A stretch of 64,000 nt of DNA from Apiotrichum sp. Y4204 (Eukaryota; Basidiomycota; Tremellomycetes; Trichosporonales; Trichosporonaceae): positions 558,001 to 622,000 of the forward strand of contig JAMYHL010000004.1 in the NCBI GenBank assembly GCA_025531455.1, read 5' to 3'. Position numbers and translations under genes: made by a program. Each line of letters begins with the position of its first letter. Positions within the stretch are counted from its first letter, which is position 1. Below are positions 24,223-37,038 of the stretch, in pieces. Under the pieces are notes generated by a model, which was not told the origin of the DNA, ran no database searches, and saw nothing but the letters and a program-made list of their open reading frames with translations.

Positions 24223-25870
24223 TCAACTCCTCCCTTCACCCCCCTCTCTCTCCGCCTCCCTCGCCTCCCGCCTCTTGCGCCACACCGCCCCCCAGCGCTG
24301 CTGCACGCCAACAAGCACGAGGGCAAGCACCATGAACAGCGTCCACATTGTAAACGTCCATCCCGTCCCCATGCGGCGGATACTCGGCTCGACCGAGGCG
24401 GCGGCCCCCGCGCCGACGAGGCAGCGCGCGAGGTTCAGTGCGGCGGTCGCGCTGGCGTTTGCGCGCGGAAAAATGTCAACCAGATACGTCGTGATCACGC
24501 TCTGGATGCTCATTGCTGCCCATGCTAGGATGAAGCCCGCCACAATAGGTGCAGCCATGTGCACGCCCCGGTCGAGCGTCCACCCGAAGAGGAGGACGGC
24601 GCACCACTGCAGTGGCGACCAGAACCACACGGTGCGCAGGCGTGCGTGCTCGATTGGAAAGTCTTCGCTGGGGCCGGTATACGACCGCTTTAGGCGCTTG
24701 TAGTCGTGGTCGAGCAGCTTGCCGGTTGTGAGCGTGCCGATCATGCACCCAAACCCGTTGGCGAGGAACGTCAGCCCGATCTGGAGCTCGGTGATCCCAT
24801 ATGTGTCGGAGAAGAGGGAGGCCTGCGCTGTAAGGGCCATTTGCCACGTCGCGTAGTGGAGGGAGAGGAAGAGGAGGGTGACGAACACCTCGGGGAAGAA
24901 GAGGATGCGGATGGGCGCAACAATGTCGAGCTTGAGTGGCTTCGTGCTCTGCTGCTCTGGTTTGGAGCGCGGCGGCGCGGTGAATCTGTCCAGAGGGGCG
25001 CGCGAAATGGCTGGAGGAAGAAGAGAGCCGTCCCCCACCAGGTGCCGCAGCGTCTCGGGCAGAAGAAGGAATAGGACGACAAGATAGACCGCCGCATAGA
25101 TGACGAGAAACCAGAAGATGGCGCGCCAGCCGAGCGTTTCTGCAAAAATTCCACCAAGGACGGGTCCAATGGCTAGGGTTAGTTTCTACCATAGCTCTTC
25201 ATCATGTGCGACCAGGTGCCAGACGCGGTGGGCACGCTCCGCCCTCTCCGCTCGCGCTTGCACTCACCTAGAGGCATAAGCAGCCCGGTCTGGAATATTC
25301 CCATGATCCCTCCGCGCTCCTCGCGCGTGGTTACGTCGCCAATCATGCCCGCGCCGATCGCGACGGTGCTCGCACTCCCCGAGCTCTGGAGGCAGCGAAG
25401 GATGAGGATCTGGTAAAAGTGATTTGAGAGCGCGAGGCCGATACCCGCGCCGATGAAGATGATGAAGGTAAGCATCAGCGCAAGCCGGCGGCCGTAAACG
25501 TCTGAGAGGGCGCTGGGGTCAGATATACCTCGAGGCAGGGGACTCACCCCCAGAAAGTCGGGGAAATGGCCTGGAAGATCATGTATGAGGTGACTGTCAG
25601 ATTGATGTTCTCCACCGTCGTGCCCAGGTCCTTCGCAATAGTCGGAATGGCGGGAAAGTAGATGTTCGACGCAAAGCCCGTAAACGTCGCGGACACGGAG
25701 GCCATGGTCACGATGAGCCACTTCTGGCGCTTGCTGAAGCGCGAGTATGGCGGGTCAGGCTGGGAGTCCCGAGTGGCAAAGGAGGAGCTGGCTGGTTTCC
25801 GCGGTTCATCGCACTTGGGGCTGTCGACCAGCTCTTCCGCGCTCGATGCTGGATTTCGTGTGTCTGTCAT
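24223..25870 (-). CDS. MFS drug:H+ antiporter (DHA1 type)
   Basis: Exons 25870-25548, 25512-25268 and 25172-24223 give 505 aa. After a hydrophilic N-terminus of about 48 residues comes the first helix region and the loop ALSDVYGRR, which matches the MFS D-x-x-GRR motif; later LMPLAIGPVLGG matches motif C of the 12-helix antiporters (G-P-x-x-GG). A central cytosolic loop and a C-terminal basic/acidic tail are visible. Relatives (Qdr/Aqr1 type) export drugs, organic acids or metabolites at the plasma membrane. It ends 97 bases from the Zn2Cys6 gene in convergent orientation and may export the product or substrate of the nearby oxygenase; that link is inference. Confidence 0.9.
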
Positions 25871-27529
25871 GATGGTGTATTGGTACGTATTGGGCTACAT
25901 CCCGGCGCGCGGTACTCGTCTTTTGTACATTCGAGAGTGTCAGGAGTTACGAGTAGCCAAAGCTCCGCGAGTAGCCAAAGCTCCACATCTCTGCGTGGTA
26001 TTGTTGTTTTCGTTGCCGCCGGAGTAGATGACGATTTTCTCGGAGTGGCGGAGTAGAGTTTCCTTTTTGGGTAATTTTTCTCCGGAGCGGCGGTATCCCG
26101 GCAGGATCGGCAAGGAGGGCCCCCGGAGTTCCGAGATCCCGAGATTATAGTAGCCAACTTGCCGATCGCTGGGCCAGCCCAAGCCAGTCTCCGGACCGCC
26201 AATGTCCACGACAACGGAGATCATCTGTCTGTAAATGCGCTGAACTATAGGATCTCAGCTCGAGGAATACCGACACGCGACACGCAGAGCATATAGCAAG
26301 GCTTGCAAGTCTGTTTCTTGACTATTGGATCACTATTCCTCGTCAAGCGGGGCACAACACTAGTTCCCAAGGTCCGCTTCCCACCTGCTTCAGCCAGAAA
26401 TTCCCGCACCGTGATCGATGCATCAATCATCAACTCATTCCTCCACTCTGAGAGAGACTCCTCACGTCACTTACTGTCACCTGTGCGTGGTTTTAATCAA
26501 GGATGTCTTGACTACCCGCCATCAAGGCTTCGCCAGCGTTGTCATCTCCCAACAGCCCGGCGGACGGTCATTACCGCGCCCGAAATTCGCTCCATGGGAG
26601 GAGCTGGATGACTCTGTGATGAGACCATCTTGGTACTCACTTAAGAATCTCGAGCTGAGCAGTGCGATCGCTGACGTCCTTTCGATATCGTGAAGTATTG
26701 CCCAGAGGTGGTTCTCGCCAAGGCGAAGCGCTGCGCAGTGCCGATACAGTCCCCATTCCATACATTCCACGGCATCCAGCGGCGCACTCTTCGGCTCCTA
26801 CATGCAGTGTGAGACGATGGCTCGATGGCTGCGGCGGGTGTGAATGCTCCAGGCTCCAAGCGAGGCACAGTAGATTGATTCATCATAAACAGCGTTTTTC
26901 TTTCCAGTGGGGATGTGGACGGCATTCCCGACTGGGGCCCCACCGCGTCAGTAGTACTGTATGATCAGCACCTGCACTGCATGATGATCTCATGACCCAC
27001 CCAGAGATCCAGACCCATCATCATCATCATTCCCGCAGAGTTGCCACCACCCAAAAAACAGTGCCCACACACTATGTACTCTCTTGCGGGCTACTCCACT
27101 CTCTCACTCCACTCTCTCTACTGATCCAATCTTGCCGCTGCTCCTCGAGACGACGTTTTGTGCGCACAACCCTCTCTCTTCCCTTCTCATCATCGTTCCA
27201 CTCCATTCATCCCTCCATTCATTCATTTGTTCACCAGCACCGCCTCGCACTCGCTTCCACTGCCGCCCGCAGCACGCTCCGTTATCGCGGGACCCTTTCG
27301 GCATCTCCGAAAAAAACATCGGAGTTCCCACCCCTCGACCACCAAATCGGCCACTATCTACCATCGCTCTCCAACTCGTGCTCGGTGTCTTGCTGTTTAT
27401 ATTGACGAGGATATCTCTGCTGCAAGTGAAGTGATATCGTGAGGTGATGATATAAAAGCTCTGTAAAATATACCTCAACGCCCTTTTCCCACCACTCTGC
27501 CAGCTACCCCAATCTCCGCACTCGCCACC
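25871..27529. other. Intergenic region between exporter and glycosyltransferase genes
   Basis: About 1.66 kb with no supported gene. A 17-base direct duplication (GAGTAGCCAAAGCTCC type) sits near 25950-25985. A pyrimidine-rich run with short CTCT/CATT repeats spans about 27080-27240, then leads to the glycosyltransferase start. Confidence 0.5.
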
Positions 27530-30500
27530 ATGACCGACCACTCCAAGAAGGGCAAGGAAGCCGAGCGCAACCCGCCCCCGTACTCTGAGGAGCGCGAGGA
27601 TGAGCGTGGGTATATGATTGTACCAGCAACAGTCTGACCTACCACAGCTTTCGACCCTCTTGACAACGACTACGGCCCTCCCCCTCCCGGATTCGTCCAG
27701 GAGGACAAGAAGCGCGATCTCGGAAACGATGAACGTTGGTCCCCCCCCCCTCGCATTTGATTGACACCAGCTTTTGACCCGCTCGACAACGAGTACGATC
27801 CGCTCCCGGAGTCGGTCGTCGCGGAACAGCGCGCCCGTGCCACCACCAGGCGGGAGAGCTTCCGCAAGATGGCTAACACGGTGCGACGCGAGTCGTTCAA
27901 CGCGTTCAGGAAGCGCCAAGACGATTCCGACGAGGACCCACAGAATGACGAGTGTGAGTGTGCTGTACGCATATGCTGTGCTGGTTTCCGTTGGTGACTT
28001 CCCTCGGCATATTCCTTCATTCCTCCCTTCCCGGATCTCCGCAGTCGTCTGTTTCCCTTCTTCTCTTCTGGGCCCTACCTCTTTGTGGCTCTAATATCTC
28101 AACTTACACAGCAGCCTACGACCCTCTCGGATGCAACTACCCCTCTGGAGGATGCAAGACCACAGTGAACCGCACCGGAGCCGTAGACGTCTACGTCGAC
28201 CTTTCTCCCGGAGAACCACCGGCGACCCAGTCCGTCGACGAAGACATCGACCCTTTCTACGAGAAATGTCCCCCATTGAACATTGTGATCTTCATTGTGG
28301 GCTCCCGAGGTGAGTGCTGGGACCGCCCAAGATTCTCAGCTGACCACAAACTCAGGCGACGTCCAGCCGTACCTCGCCCTCGCCCTTGAACTGATCAAGG
28401 CGCGCGGACACCGCGTGCGCATTGCGACCCATGGCGCCTTCTACAAACTCGTAACAGAGTGTACCGCTAACCTCGCGGGTCTTACGGACGCCGCTGGCGT
28501 CCCCCTCACGAGCAAGCTCGAGTTTTTCGACATCGGCGGAGACCCACAGGAACTCATGTCGTACATGGTTAGAAGTGAGTCCGCTTTGTCTCGCCTCCTC
28601 AATGCTGACCGCAGACCCCGGGCTTCTCCCCGGAGTGACGTCTCTGGCCAACGGAGACATCGGCAAGAAGCGCGCTATGGTCAGGGTCATGCTCATGGGC
28701 TGCTACCGTGCTTGCTTCTGCCCCAACGAGACCACCGGCAAGCCCTTCGCCGCCGACGCGATCATCAGCAACCCGCCCGCCTTTGCACACATACACGTAG
28801 CCGAGGCGTTAGGTATCCCCCTCGTCATGTCTTTCAGTGAGTTTTACAACATTTGTACAAGCTGACTGCAGCTATGCCGTGGACCCCGACGACGGCTTTC
28901 CCTCATCCGCTCGTCCTGGCCAAGAGCAACCGCTCAGAGGAGAGCGTCAACAATTACTCGAGTTTTGTCCTCGCTGATGCTCTGTAAGCTTTGCGCACGT
29001 CCTTAGCTTACATCAGGATGTGGCAAGGTCTGGGGGACCTGATCAATACGTTCCGCTTTGGTATCCTTGGCATACGGCCACTGGACCTCACTGCTGGTCC
29101 GCGAGTGCTCGACCGCCTGCGGATCCCCGCCACATACGCGTGGAGTCCCGGTCTGCTGCCTAGGCCAAAGGACTGGAGGGCGAACATTGGTGAGTAACAC
29201 GCTGGCAATGCAACTAACATCAGATGTCGTCGGCTTCTACTCTATGCCCAAGAAAGATGGACCTGTCAAGGTTGACCAGGCCCTCAAGGACTTCCTCGCG
29301 GACGGAAAGCCGCCCATTTATATTGGGTGCGTATGAAGTCAGTTTGTGTGCTCACGGCAGCTTTGGGTCGATAGTGGTCAAGGATCCCGAGGCACTGACT
29401 GGTATGTGATGGCTGCTGGTCTCCCTAATCTCCAGAAATAATTTTCTCCGCCATCGAGAAGACTGGCGTTCGTGCGATTATCAGTCCCGGCTGGGCCGAA
29501 ATTGGCGGGTCCCGGGATAATATTCCAAGCAACATCTTTATCGCAAAGGGTAGGCTCGGATTGAAGCTGGCAGCTAACGCCAGGCGACCTGCCCCACGAC
29601 TGGTTGTTCGCCGATGGCCGAGTTGCGGCAGTGTGTCATCATGGAGGTTCGTTAGAAGTGATGTACGTCGCTGACATCAGGTGCTGGAACCACAGCCGCA
29701 GGTCTGCGACAGGGTGTTCCCACTATCGTTGTGCCGTTCTTCGGAGACCAATGGTAAGCTGTGTCGGTGCACGCAAAACTGACTTCAGGTTTTGGGGCTC
29801 AGCAGTGGCAAAGGCAGGCGCAGGACCAATTCCTATCCCGCACACAAAGCTCACTACCGAGGGCCTTGCCGAGGCCATCGAGTTTTCCCTCCTCCCCGAG
29901 ACTCGTGAAGCGGCTCAGAGTGTTGGTGAGAGCATCCGCGAAGAGAATGGGACCAAGAGTGGCATGGAGAGCTTCCACAAGCACATTCCTCTGCTCAACA
30001 TGAGGTGGGTAACTTCCCGGAACACAGCACTCACATTTAGGTGTCAGATCGACGAGTCGCGAGTTGCGCTCTGGTGGTGTGACAAGTACGCCATCCGTCT
30101 CTCGGGCGCTGCGGCCTCGGTTCTTGTCGCCGAGAAGTTGCTCCAGTGGCATGAATTGCGACCTCACCGTGCGTATCAAGTACTAGGACACACGCTGACC
30201 TCAGGTCCTGCTAGCTACGAGGCGACGCGGCACTACACTGACCCGATTGGAGCCTTTGGACAATCATTCGTGAACCTAGGTGCCCAGGCTGTGGCCGGCA
30301 CTAGTCAACTGTTTTATGCTCCTGTAAGTGTGTCCAGTCGGCACTTTACCACATATATTGACCACGAACAGGCTCGGGGGTTGAGCAACATTTTCTGGAG
30401 TCTGCCCAAAGGTAAGAGCTTTTCTATTGTTCCCGTCTGATCTCAGCGTCGTTCGACGTCGTCTCGTCCTTCCAAGAAGGACTAGACAATGTGCCCGGCA

Positions 30501-31499
30501 TGATGGGCTCGCCGATACGCCGGCGCAGCCAGGTCAACAACTTCACGAGCGGCATGAATGAGGGTGTCAGGGGACTGGGGTACGGTATCTGGGACGGCTT
30601 TACCGGTCTTGTCACAGAGCCATACAACGGCGCACGGAAGGGCGGCTTCGTCGGCTTTGTCAATGGTGGTGTTAAGAGCTGTAAGTTGCATGGCGTTTAT
30701 ACGACACTTACCCCCAGTGGTCAACCTCGTTGCCCGTCCAGCCGGTGGCGCACTCGGCCTCGTCGTGCAACCAGCAACAGGAGCATACCGCGGCGTGCGC
30801 TCCCGTCTCTCCCGCAGCGGTCTGGTATCAAGCGACAGTGTGCTTCGCGGTCCGCGCGAGGCCCAGAGCCACTCCGAGGCCGCAACGCTCTCACGAGATG
30901 AGCACCGCGCGATCGTGTCCAGCTGGGGTAAACTCAAGGCTCCCGAACTGGTCAAGGCGCGCCGCAAGGCAGAGAACAAGCGCCTCGACGCGCTGCAGGC
31001 CAGTCTACTGAAGATAGACATGTCGTCGTGGCCGCTCAGCGAGGGCCTCGTTGAGCGCCTCTCGACAAAGGGCCGAAACAGCTTCATGGCCGAGCTTGAG
31101 GCCGCCAACGAGCAACCCGAGCCCGAAGTAGTCGTCACAGACGCTGACGGCAAGCAGCACCTCGCTGCGCCTCCTGTCATGGCCATACCTGCTGATCCAG
31201 CTGAGGTGTCGGCCTCCGGCACCGGCTCTGGCTCCGGCACTGGTCCCGTCGCCAATCCGTCCCCACCCGCCGAGTCCCCTGCACACCCCTACCGCCTCGA
31301 CGTTCAGAGCATCTCCACGGGATCCACTACCCCCACGACCTCCGTCTCCCGTGCAGAGTCGAGGGCCAGCACCGCCGACATAGCGCTCGCTGGCACCGAC
31401 CGCTGGGACTGGAGCCGGCCGAGCAGCCGTGCGTCCATGGGGAGCTACTCTGCGAGTAAGTGGGCGAGCGAGTTGGCCTCCGCGAGAGCCGGCCCTTGA
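27530..31499 (+). CDS. Sterol-glucosyltransferase-like glycosyltransferase with VPS13-like C-terminus
   Basis: Nineteen exons; introns at 27606-27647, 27735-27770, 27954-28111, 28310-28355, 28575-28614, 28837-28871, 28984-29016, 29190-29223, 29327-29360, 29402-29435, 29550-29583, 29647-29680, 29754-29788, 30005-30040, 30169-30204, 30324-30371, 30412-30446 and 30681-30717. The product is 1060 aa. The N-terminal GT28 fold starts at [16 protein letters not shown]; the UDP-sugar site is [15 protein letters not shown] with PFFGDQWFWG, as in sterol 3-beta-glucosyltransferases. No PH/GRAM domain of the Atg26 type is seen. After the catalytic part comes a Gly/Pro-patterned region ([32 protein letters not shown]) like the VPS13/ATG2 C-terminus, then a disordered Ser-rich tail. 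Exons 2-4 each begin with an F/Y-D-P-L motif. Lipid glucosylation is likely; the acceptor is unproven. Confidence 0.88.
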
Positions 31500-31621
31500 A
31501 CGAAAGAAGTGTGACATGTGTTGTTTGGTTCGTAAATAGCAATCTGTACCGGGAGGTTCTGACAAGTCGTGCAACCAATGCGCAATGTGATAAGATATGC
31601 ATACAACCAGAAGGTGGGAGC

Positions 31622-34600
31622 CTAAATCTCAAAGGGGAAGCCTGCAGTGTCAGTCCGAGTCCGCGCTTTAGCTTCACTGTACTCACCGGAAAGATCGTGG
31701 TGGTTGGCCAGGGTGACGAGGTCGGGGCGCTGGAGGTGGAGGCAGGCCATGCGGAGTGTGGTCCAGAGCGCATCGGGGGTGACACCCTTGGTGTACTGGC
31801 CCGCCGAGTCGGCGCCGTAGCCCTCGGTGACGTCCGAGTGTTGCAGACGGATAGCGTCGAGGATGCACTGCGCGGCGAGACGGTACTGCGCGAGGTTGAT
31901 GTACGAAATGCCGAGGTTGAACTGCGCGCGCACAAAGTTGGGGTGCAGCGCCAGCGCTCGGTGGTAGTACTTGATTGCCTCGTGGCTGCGGCCGCTGTTG
32001 GCAAGCGTTGCGCCGAGACGGTTGAACAGCACCCAGTCGTCGGGACGTGCTTCGAGCGCAGCGAGGAAACAGTCCTCGGCCTTTGCATAGTCCTGAGGAG
32101 TCAGCCAATGTCAGGATATTCGAAATCCGGGACAGGCTGCATGCGTCCCACAGGGACAGCAACCTTCGGCCATCGCCGCCCCCACTGTGGCTGCCTGGAT
32201 TTTGCTGACAAAGTGGGCGCCGCCAGTGAAATTTCAGTCCACGCCGGAATGAACCCGGAAAGATACCGGATATGCAGGCATGCGTGCCGCCGGGATATGT
32301 GGGCCGGTGCCAGTGGGGCAGGGCTCTGGCGTAGATAGTGGACCATGTGGATGGGCCGATGCGAGTCACTACGCAGAGCCCCCACTAGCGACCCCTCTCC
32401 AGGGATTTCCCGAGAATGCACTCACCTCGCTAGCGTTGAAGAGGACGCCAAGTGCGACCTGGACGTCGGCGTCGAGGTCCTCGGGATTCTGACATGCGAT
32501 CTGGATAAGGCGATCGACGATGCGAGCCTGGCGCTGTTCGCGGGTCTCGCCGGGCGTCTCCGAGAGGACACCGTTTGGCGAGCCGAGCTCGATCCACTTT
32601 TCAAGCGCGGCGTGCGCGGCGTCGTCGCGTCCCTCGTTCGTGTAGCTCACAGCTAGGGCAAGGTAGGCCGCACGCGTCTCGGGCGCAAGCTGGGTCGCCT
32701 TGGCAAGAGCGCGGATCGCAGCGTCCTCGCGCTCGTTCTCCTGCTGCTTGAGGCCCAAGGCGAGCCATGCGTCGGCGTCACGTGGGTCCTGCTGCACCGC
32801 CGCCTCAAGCTCGAGAACACCCTGTAAAGTCAGTCACGCTGTTTACAAGTGGCACTCACCATGGTGGTCGGCGAGAGCTCGCGGACAATGGGCTCGCCGA
32901 GAGCATATGGGTTCGCCGAGTGGAAGAGATATGGCTCCTCCAGCTTCTGACCCAACTCCTCCGACCAGTCCTGCATCTTCATCCAGTCCTCGTACAGAGA
33001 GCTGCTCTCTGCCTGGGCAGGCTCCTGGGTCTGACCGTAGCCATTGAAGCGGCGTAGGGCTTCGGTGTCAAAGTCGTCCAGGTCGTCGAGATTTTCCTCC
33101 CATTGCCAACCCGCGCCAGGCTTGGCGGTTTGGTGCTGAAGAGCCTCGTTCAGGTCGCGCGGCATCATCGAACCCTGTAACGGGGCCGAGTCGAAGTGCA
33201 CGCTCTTGTTTCGGGACACACTGTCGCTCATTGTCAGCGCAGCTTGCAATTGATCTGCCCACGCATCCTGGCCTAGCCCGGTGGTGGTGGCCTGTTCGCT
33301 TGTGGTAGTATTGTTGTCGAGGAAGGCGGACGCCCAGTCAACCCCACCGTTGGCCGCAACAAACTTTGCGCCCTCGCCAACCTCCTGGCCCTGCTCGACC
33401 GCTCCAGAGCCCTCCTGAACAACGACTGATCCCTCGCCTAGGCCGCGCAGAAGCTGCACAAACTGCGAATTGTTGAGCTTGTCGTTGGTGCCGTGCTCCT
33501 GGCCGAGCTGGTCCACGAGGGCCTGTGCTGTGCGTGCGAGCTCGTCTTGTGGGCGGCTTTGCGGCGCCTGTTGTGGTTCATTCTGCTGCTGCTTGGGCGG
33601 CTGCTGCTGCACCTGAGGCTCAGCCTGCACAGGGATCGGTGGGGGCGGGGCGAACTGGGGGAGGACCGGTTGTGGGTGCATCATGGGTGGCGGAGGGGCG
33701 TACATGGGCATTGGCATCGGATGTGCGAGGGCCGGGGCGAATCGTCCTGCCCCGCGCTGCCAAGGAGCGAATCCTGGGCCTGATGTGCGCTCGGGTCCTG
33801 GCATCTGGGCAAACTCGTTACCCCATGATGCTGTCGGCTCCGCGCGCGCCTTGCCCTTGGCGGAAGTGTTTGCCGGGAACGAGTCGGCCCAGTTTTGTGA
33901 TGCGGCAGGAGCAGACACGGGCGACTGCGACATGGGCCTCGCATGCATGGGGCCGGCGGCAAGTGCGCGCACCGCGACGGGCCCCGCCGGAGGCAGGTGG
34001 TTGCGCAGCTGGGAAACATCAAACGGGTTGGCTGACGGCCCTGCCAGTTGCGGCGCCTGGTTTGGACGATTGCGGAACTGGTTTGTCAGCTGTTAATCCT
34101 GGAATGCAGTGGGGAGCTGTTGCCGACGGGTGGACGTTGAGAATGATGCCGCCTCACACGACAGCAATGGAAGCTGCATGTAGCACGACTGCACACCATG
34201 CGAGGCACCTTGTGCATTGTGCAGCAAGGGTCGGAGCGGAGGTGCTCTGATCACCGAGCAGTGTCCAACTTGTGCGTGCTGCGTCTGTGGCCGTGCTGTA
34301 CGAAGGAGGAGACTCGGATGCTCGTCGGGGAAGGCGGTGTGTTGTGTACTCACTGCGCTTGGACCGGCGCTCGAGCCGGCACCGGGGTGCCCCACGTATC
34401 TGTCCTGTGTCATGTCAGCGTCATTGCAGAGAAATAATGGAGTGCATCATCTGGCCTAGTCATCGGCACAAGTGGGCTTGTTGATGACTAGCGCGGTGGG
34501 CGGTTGGGGTCGCGTGCGCTACGTGCATGCATGATAAACGTACCCGCTGTACACCATAGTCGCGCTCGACGAGGGCGGACACGTCCTTGAGCGCTGTGGA

Positions 34601-34642
34601 CGGACCGCAGTCGACGGCACCGCCAGAGATGAAGTTGGACAT
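31622..34642 (-). CDS. PEX5: PEX5, peroxisomal targeting signal 1 receptor
   Basis: Exons 34642-34544, 34404-34354, 34077-32860, 32821-32426 and 32092-31622 give 744 aa. The start of exon 3 is the least certain boundary (a CAG 12 bases earlier is also in frame). Pex5 binds SKL-type cargo in the cytosol and docks at Pex13/Pex14. The extreme N-terminus holds the conserved cysteine (SGGAVDCG) used for ubiquitin-dependent recycling. The natively unfolded half has WxxxF/Y-like motifs (NWADSF, DWASAF, EDWMKM). The C-terminal half is TPR repeats ([42 protein letters not shown]). It ends with a short tail after the last TPR. Confidence 0.95.
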
Positions 34643-35432
34643 TGTGGATGAGAGGAGTGTGGTTTTGCCGGAGTTGTGGTGGCCCCGGTGGAAATAGATA
34701 TAGGCGGTGGGTGAGAACCGGTTGGGTCGGTGGCTAGTGGCTCTCTAGGTGGTGGCAAGATGGAGGTGGCCGACGGGTGGCCGTTGTTGATAATCAAGGT
34801 TGATGACGAGAATATAAAAGAGAGATAAAAAAGAGAAGAAAAAGAAAGATGACCAGATCCCAAAGAGAATAGAGAGATGAAGAGAAAGGAAAGAAAGAGA
34901 AGAAGAGATCAGAGAAAAATAATAAGAGTGGACGTGTTCGGCGACGAACGATAAGCAGAAACGCAGCTGACAGAAATCCGGTCATGCGGGTCTGCACCGG
35001 GAAATACGCGGCCATTCAACAAGCGCTGTGCTGCTCTTCTTCTCGGTGTTGCATCTCCGTCTCTCCTCCCTGCATGGCCCTGCATACCTCCTCTGCGCGC
35101 GCTAGTTGTATTAGCCGGCGTTCTCCTGCGCTGCCCCTGGCGGTGGCCGCCGAGTGCGTAAGACAGGAGCCGTGTGGGCCCCAGTGCGGCGCTCGCCGCC
35201 GACCACCGTTGGCCGCATGCCGCCCACAGACCCGTCGCGTGTGGCTCACGCAGATATCACGCATTCTACACGCTCAATCGTCCTCATCGTCTCCCACGGC
35301 CTCCACGCTCGTCCCTCGTCCTCGTTCCCGTCGTCATCATGGAGAGAGAACAAGTACAGAACCCTGTTCCGAAGACCCAACTCCCAAACACACACCACAC
35401 TCGCTCACCAAACCCGGCCCACAAAGCCCACA
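34643..35432. other. Divergent promoter region of PEX5 and TLG2
   Basis: About 790 bases between divergent starts. An A/G-rich tract (GAGA, AAAGAGA) covers roughly 34800-34930. No gene is supported. Confidence 0.55.
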
Positions 35433-36953
35433 ATGAACTACCCCTCCTCCTCGTGGCCCAATGCCGCCTCGAGTTCGGCTGCACATCCACCCGACGACGG
35501 CCCGCTGGGGATAACCCGCTCGCGCACGCTCTTCTACCTCTCCGTTCGGGACAGCAGCACGTTTGGCGCGCCGCGCCGCCCCCTCCGCCCGGCGGCGCAG
35601 TACGGGGACACGGTCGACATTGAGGATGACGAGCGGGGCGGGCTGCTGAATGACCATCGGGAGGGTGGTCTACCCCCGAAATGGTGGGTATGAAAGCCAA
35701 AGGATCAAGTCTGACGGCAGGGTCGACATCTCGGATGAAGTGGAGGAGATCCTCACCCGCGTCGAGGCGAAATGTACGTGGGCCTGTAAGCGTCACTAAT
35801 GTCAGCGTCTGCGCTCGACAAGCTGCACGCCAAGCATGTGCTGCCTGGATTCACGGACCGGAGCGCCGAGGAGCGCGAGATCGAGCGCCAGACAAATGAT
35901 ATCACGAGGGTGAGTCGCGGAGCGCGCGAGCGGTCGAGTCGGCGCAACGGCAGTCAGGAGCGGCGTCAGGCGGAAGGTGCATTGCCAGGAGGGTGCATCG
36001 ATTATGGCAGTTTACTCCTCTCGCTGCGTACATTGCCTTCCTCCCCGAACATGACCAGCTCACGACCCTCTAACCCACATCACTGACATCAGGACTTCCG
36101 GCGCTGCTCGCACCTCATAACGAGCATCGCCCCGGCACGCGGCGCGCCGCGCGTTGAGGGCGTCGCCGCGAAGAACGTACAACGGGGTCTCGCGCAAAAG
36201 GTGCAGGAGGCCAGCGCGCAGTTCCGCAAACGGCAGAAGGTGTATATGCAGAGTAGGTGGACAGCAAGGGAAGGCAAAGGTAGCTGGGTCTGACGTGCCC
36301 AGAACTTCAAGGACACGCGATCAAGAACAAGGACCTTCTCGCGGCCAGCGGGGCAATTACTCTGCGCGGGACGGAATCCTATGATGCGCTGGCGGAAGAC
36401 GAGGAGGCCGTGAGTGCTGGTCTGCTTCATCACTAACCCCCAGTCACAAGCGCAGCTCCAATCCCAGTCCCAGGTCCAAGGCGGCGTATCGGCGGAAATT
36501 GAGACGCGCACCAAAGAGATAACGCAGATTGCAAGCTCCATCGCTGAGCTCGCCGACCTTTTCCGCGACCTGGGCGGTCTCGTCGTTGCACAGGGCACGG
36601 TGCTCGATTCCGTCGAGTACAATGTGCAGCAAACAGCAAAACAGATGGAGGACGCGGTGGAGGAGCTCACGATTGCGCGGCAGTACCAGAGCAGTTCGGG
36701 GAGGCGGAGGTGTATCTTGCTTCTGGTGCTCATTATCGTTGGGCTCATAATTGTGCTTATCTACAAGCCGCGCGGACGCAAGGCCGTGCCGCCAGAGGGT
36801 ACGCACGGCGCGACACCGATTACAGCGTCTATGACAGCTACCTCGCTCGATATTCCACCACTCGCATCCGCAACGCACTACCGCCCAATTCCCGGCCAGG
36901 GCCCCGAACCAACGGACGCACGGCGGAGTCGGAACAGGAAGAAGCTAAGCTAG
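35433..36953 (+). CDS. TLG2: TLG2, syntaxin-16-type t-SNARE
   Basis: Exons 35433-35683, 35721-35773, 35806-35909, 36093-36252, 36303-36409 and 36444-36953 give 394 aa. Tlg2 is the Qa-SNARE for endosome-to-TGN fusion. The N-terminal motif RSRTLFYLSVRDS matches the Sec1/Munc18 (Vps45)-binding peptide of Tlg2/syntaxin 16. A Habc-type helical region follows (LDKLHAKHVLPGF). The SNARE helix is at about 240-300 (EIETRTKEITQIASSIAELA) with the Qa glutamine in VVAQG. A transmembrane helix (ILLLVLIIVGLIIVLIY) is followed by a luminal tail of about 60 residues, a known oddity of Tlg2. Intron 2 is only 32 bases. Confidence 0.95.
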
Positions 36954-37038
36954 CTGGGCCATTCTCATCATCACTCTCACTTGCCACTTCTCCCATGGGC
37001 ACATTGTCATTATACCCTGCATATGCATTACCACGTAT

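Noticed and set aside
25940..25990. Short direct repeat (GTAGCCAAAGCTCC) as a possible transposon target duplication
   Set aside because: The two copies are almost adjacent with nothing inserted between them, so a simple tandem duplication explains it.
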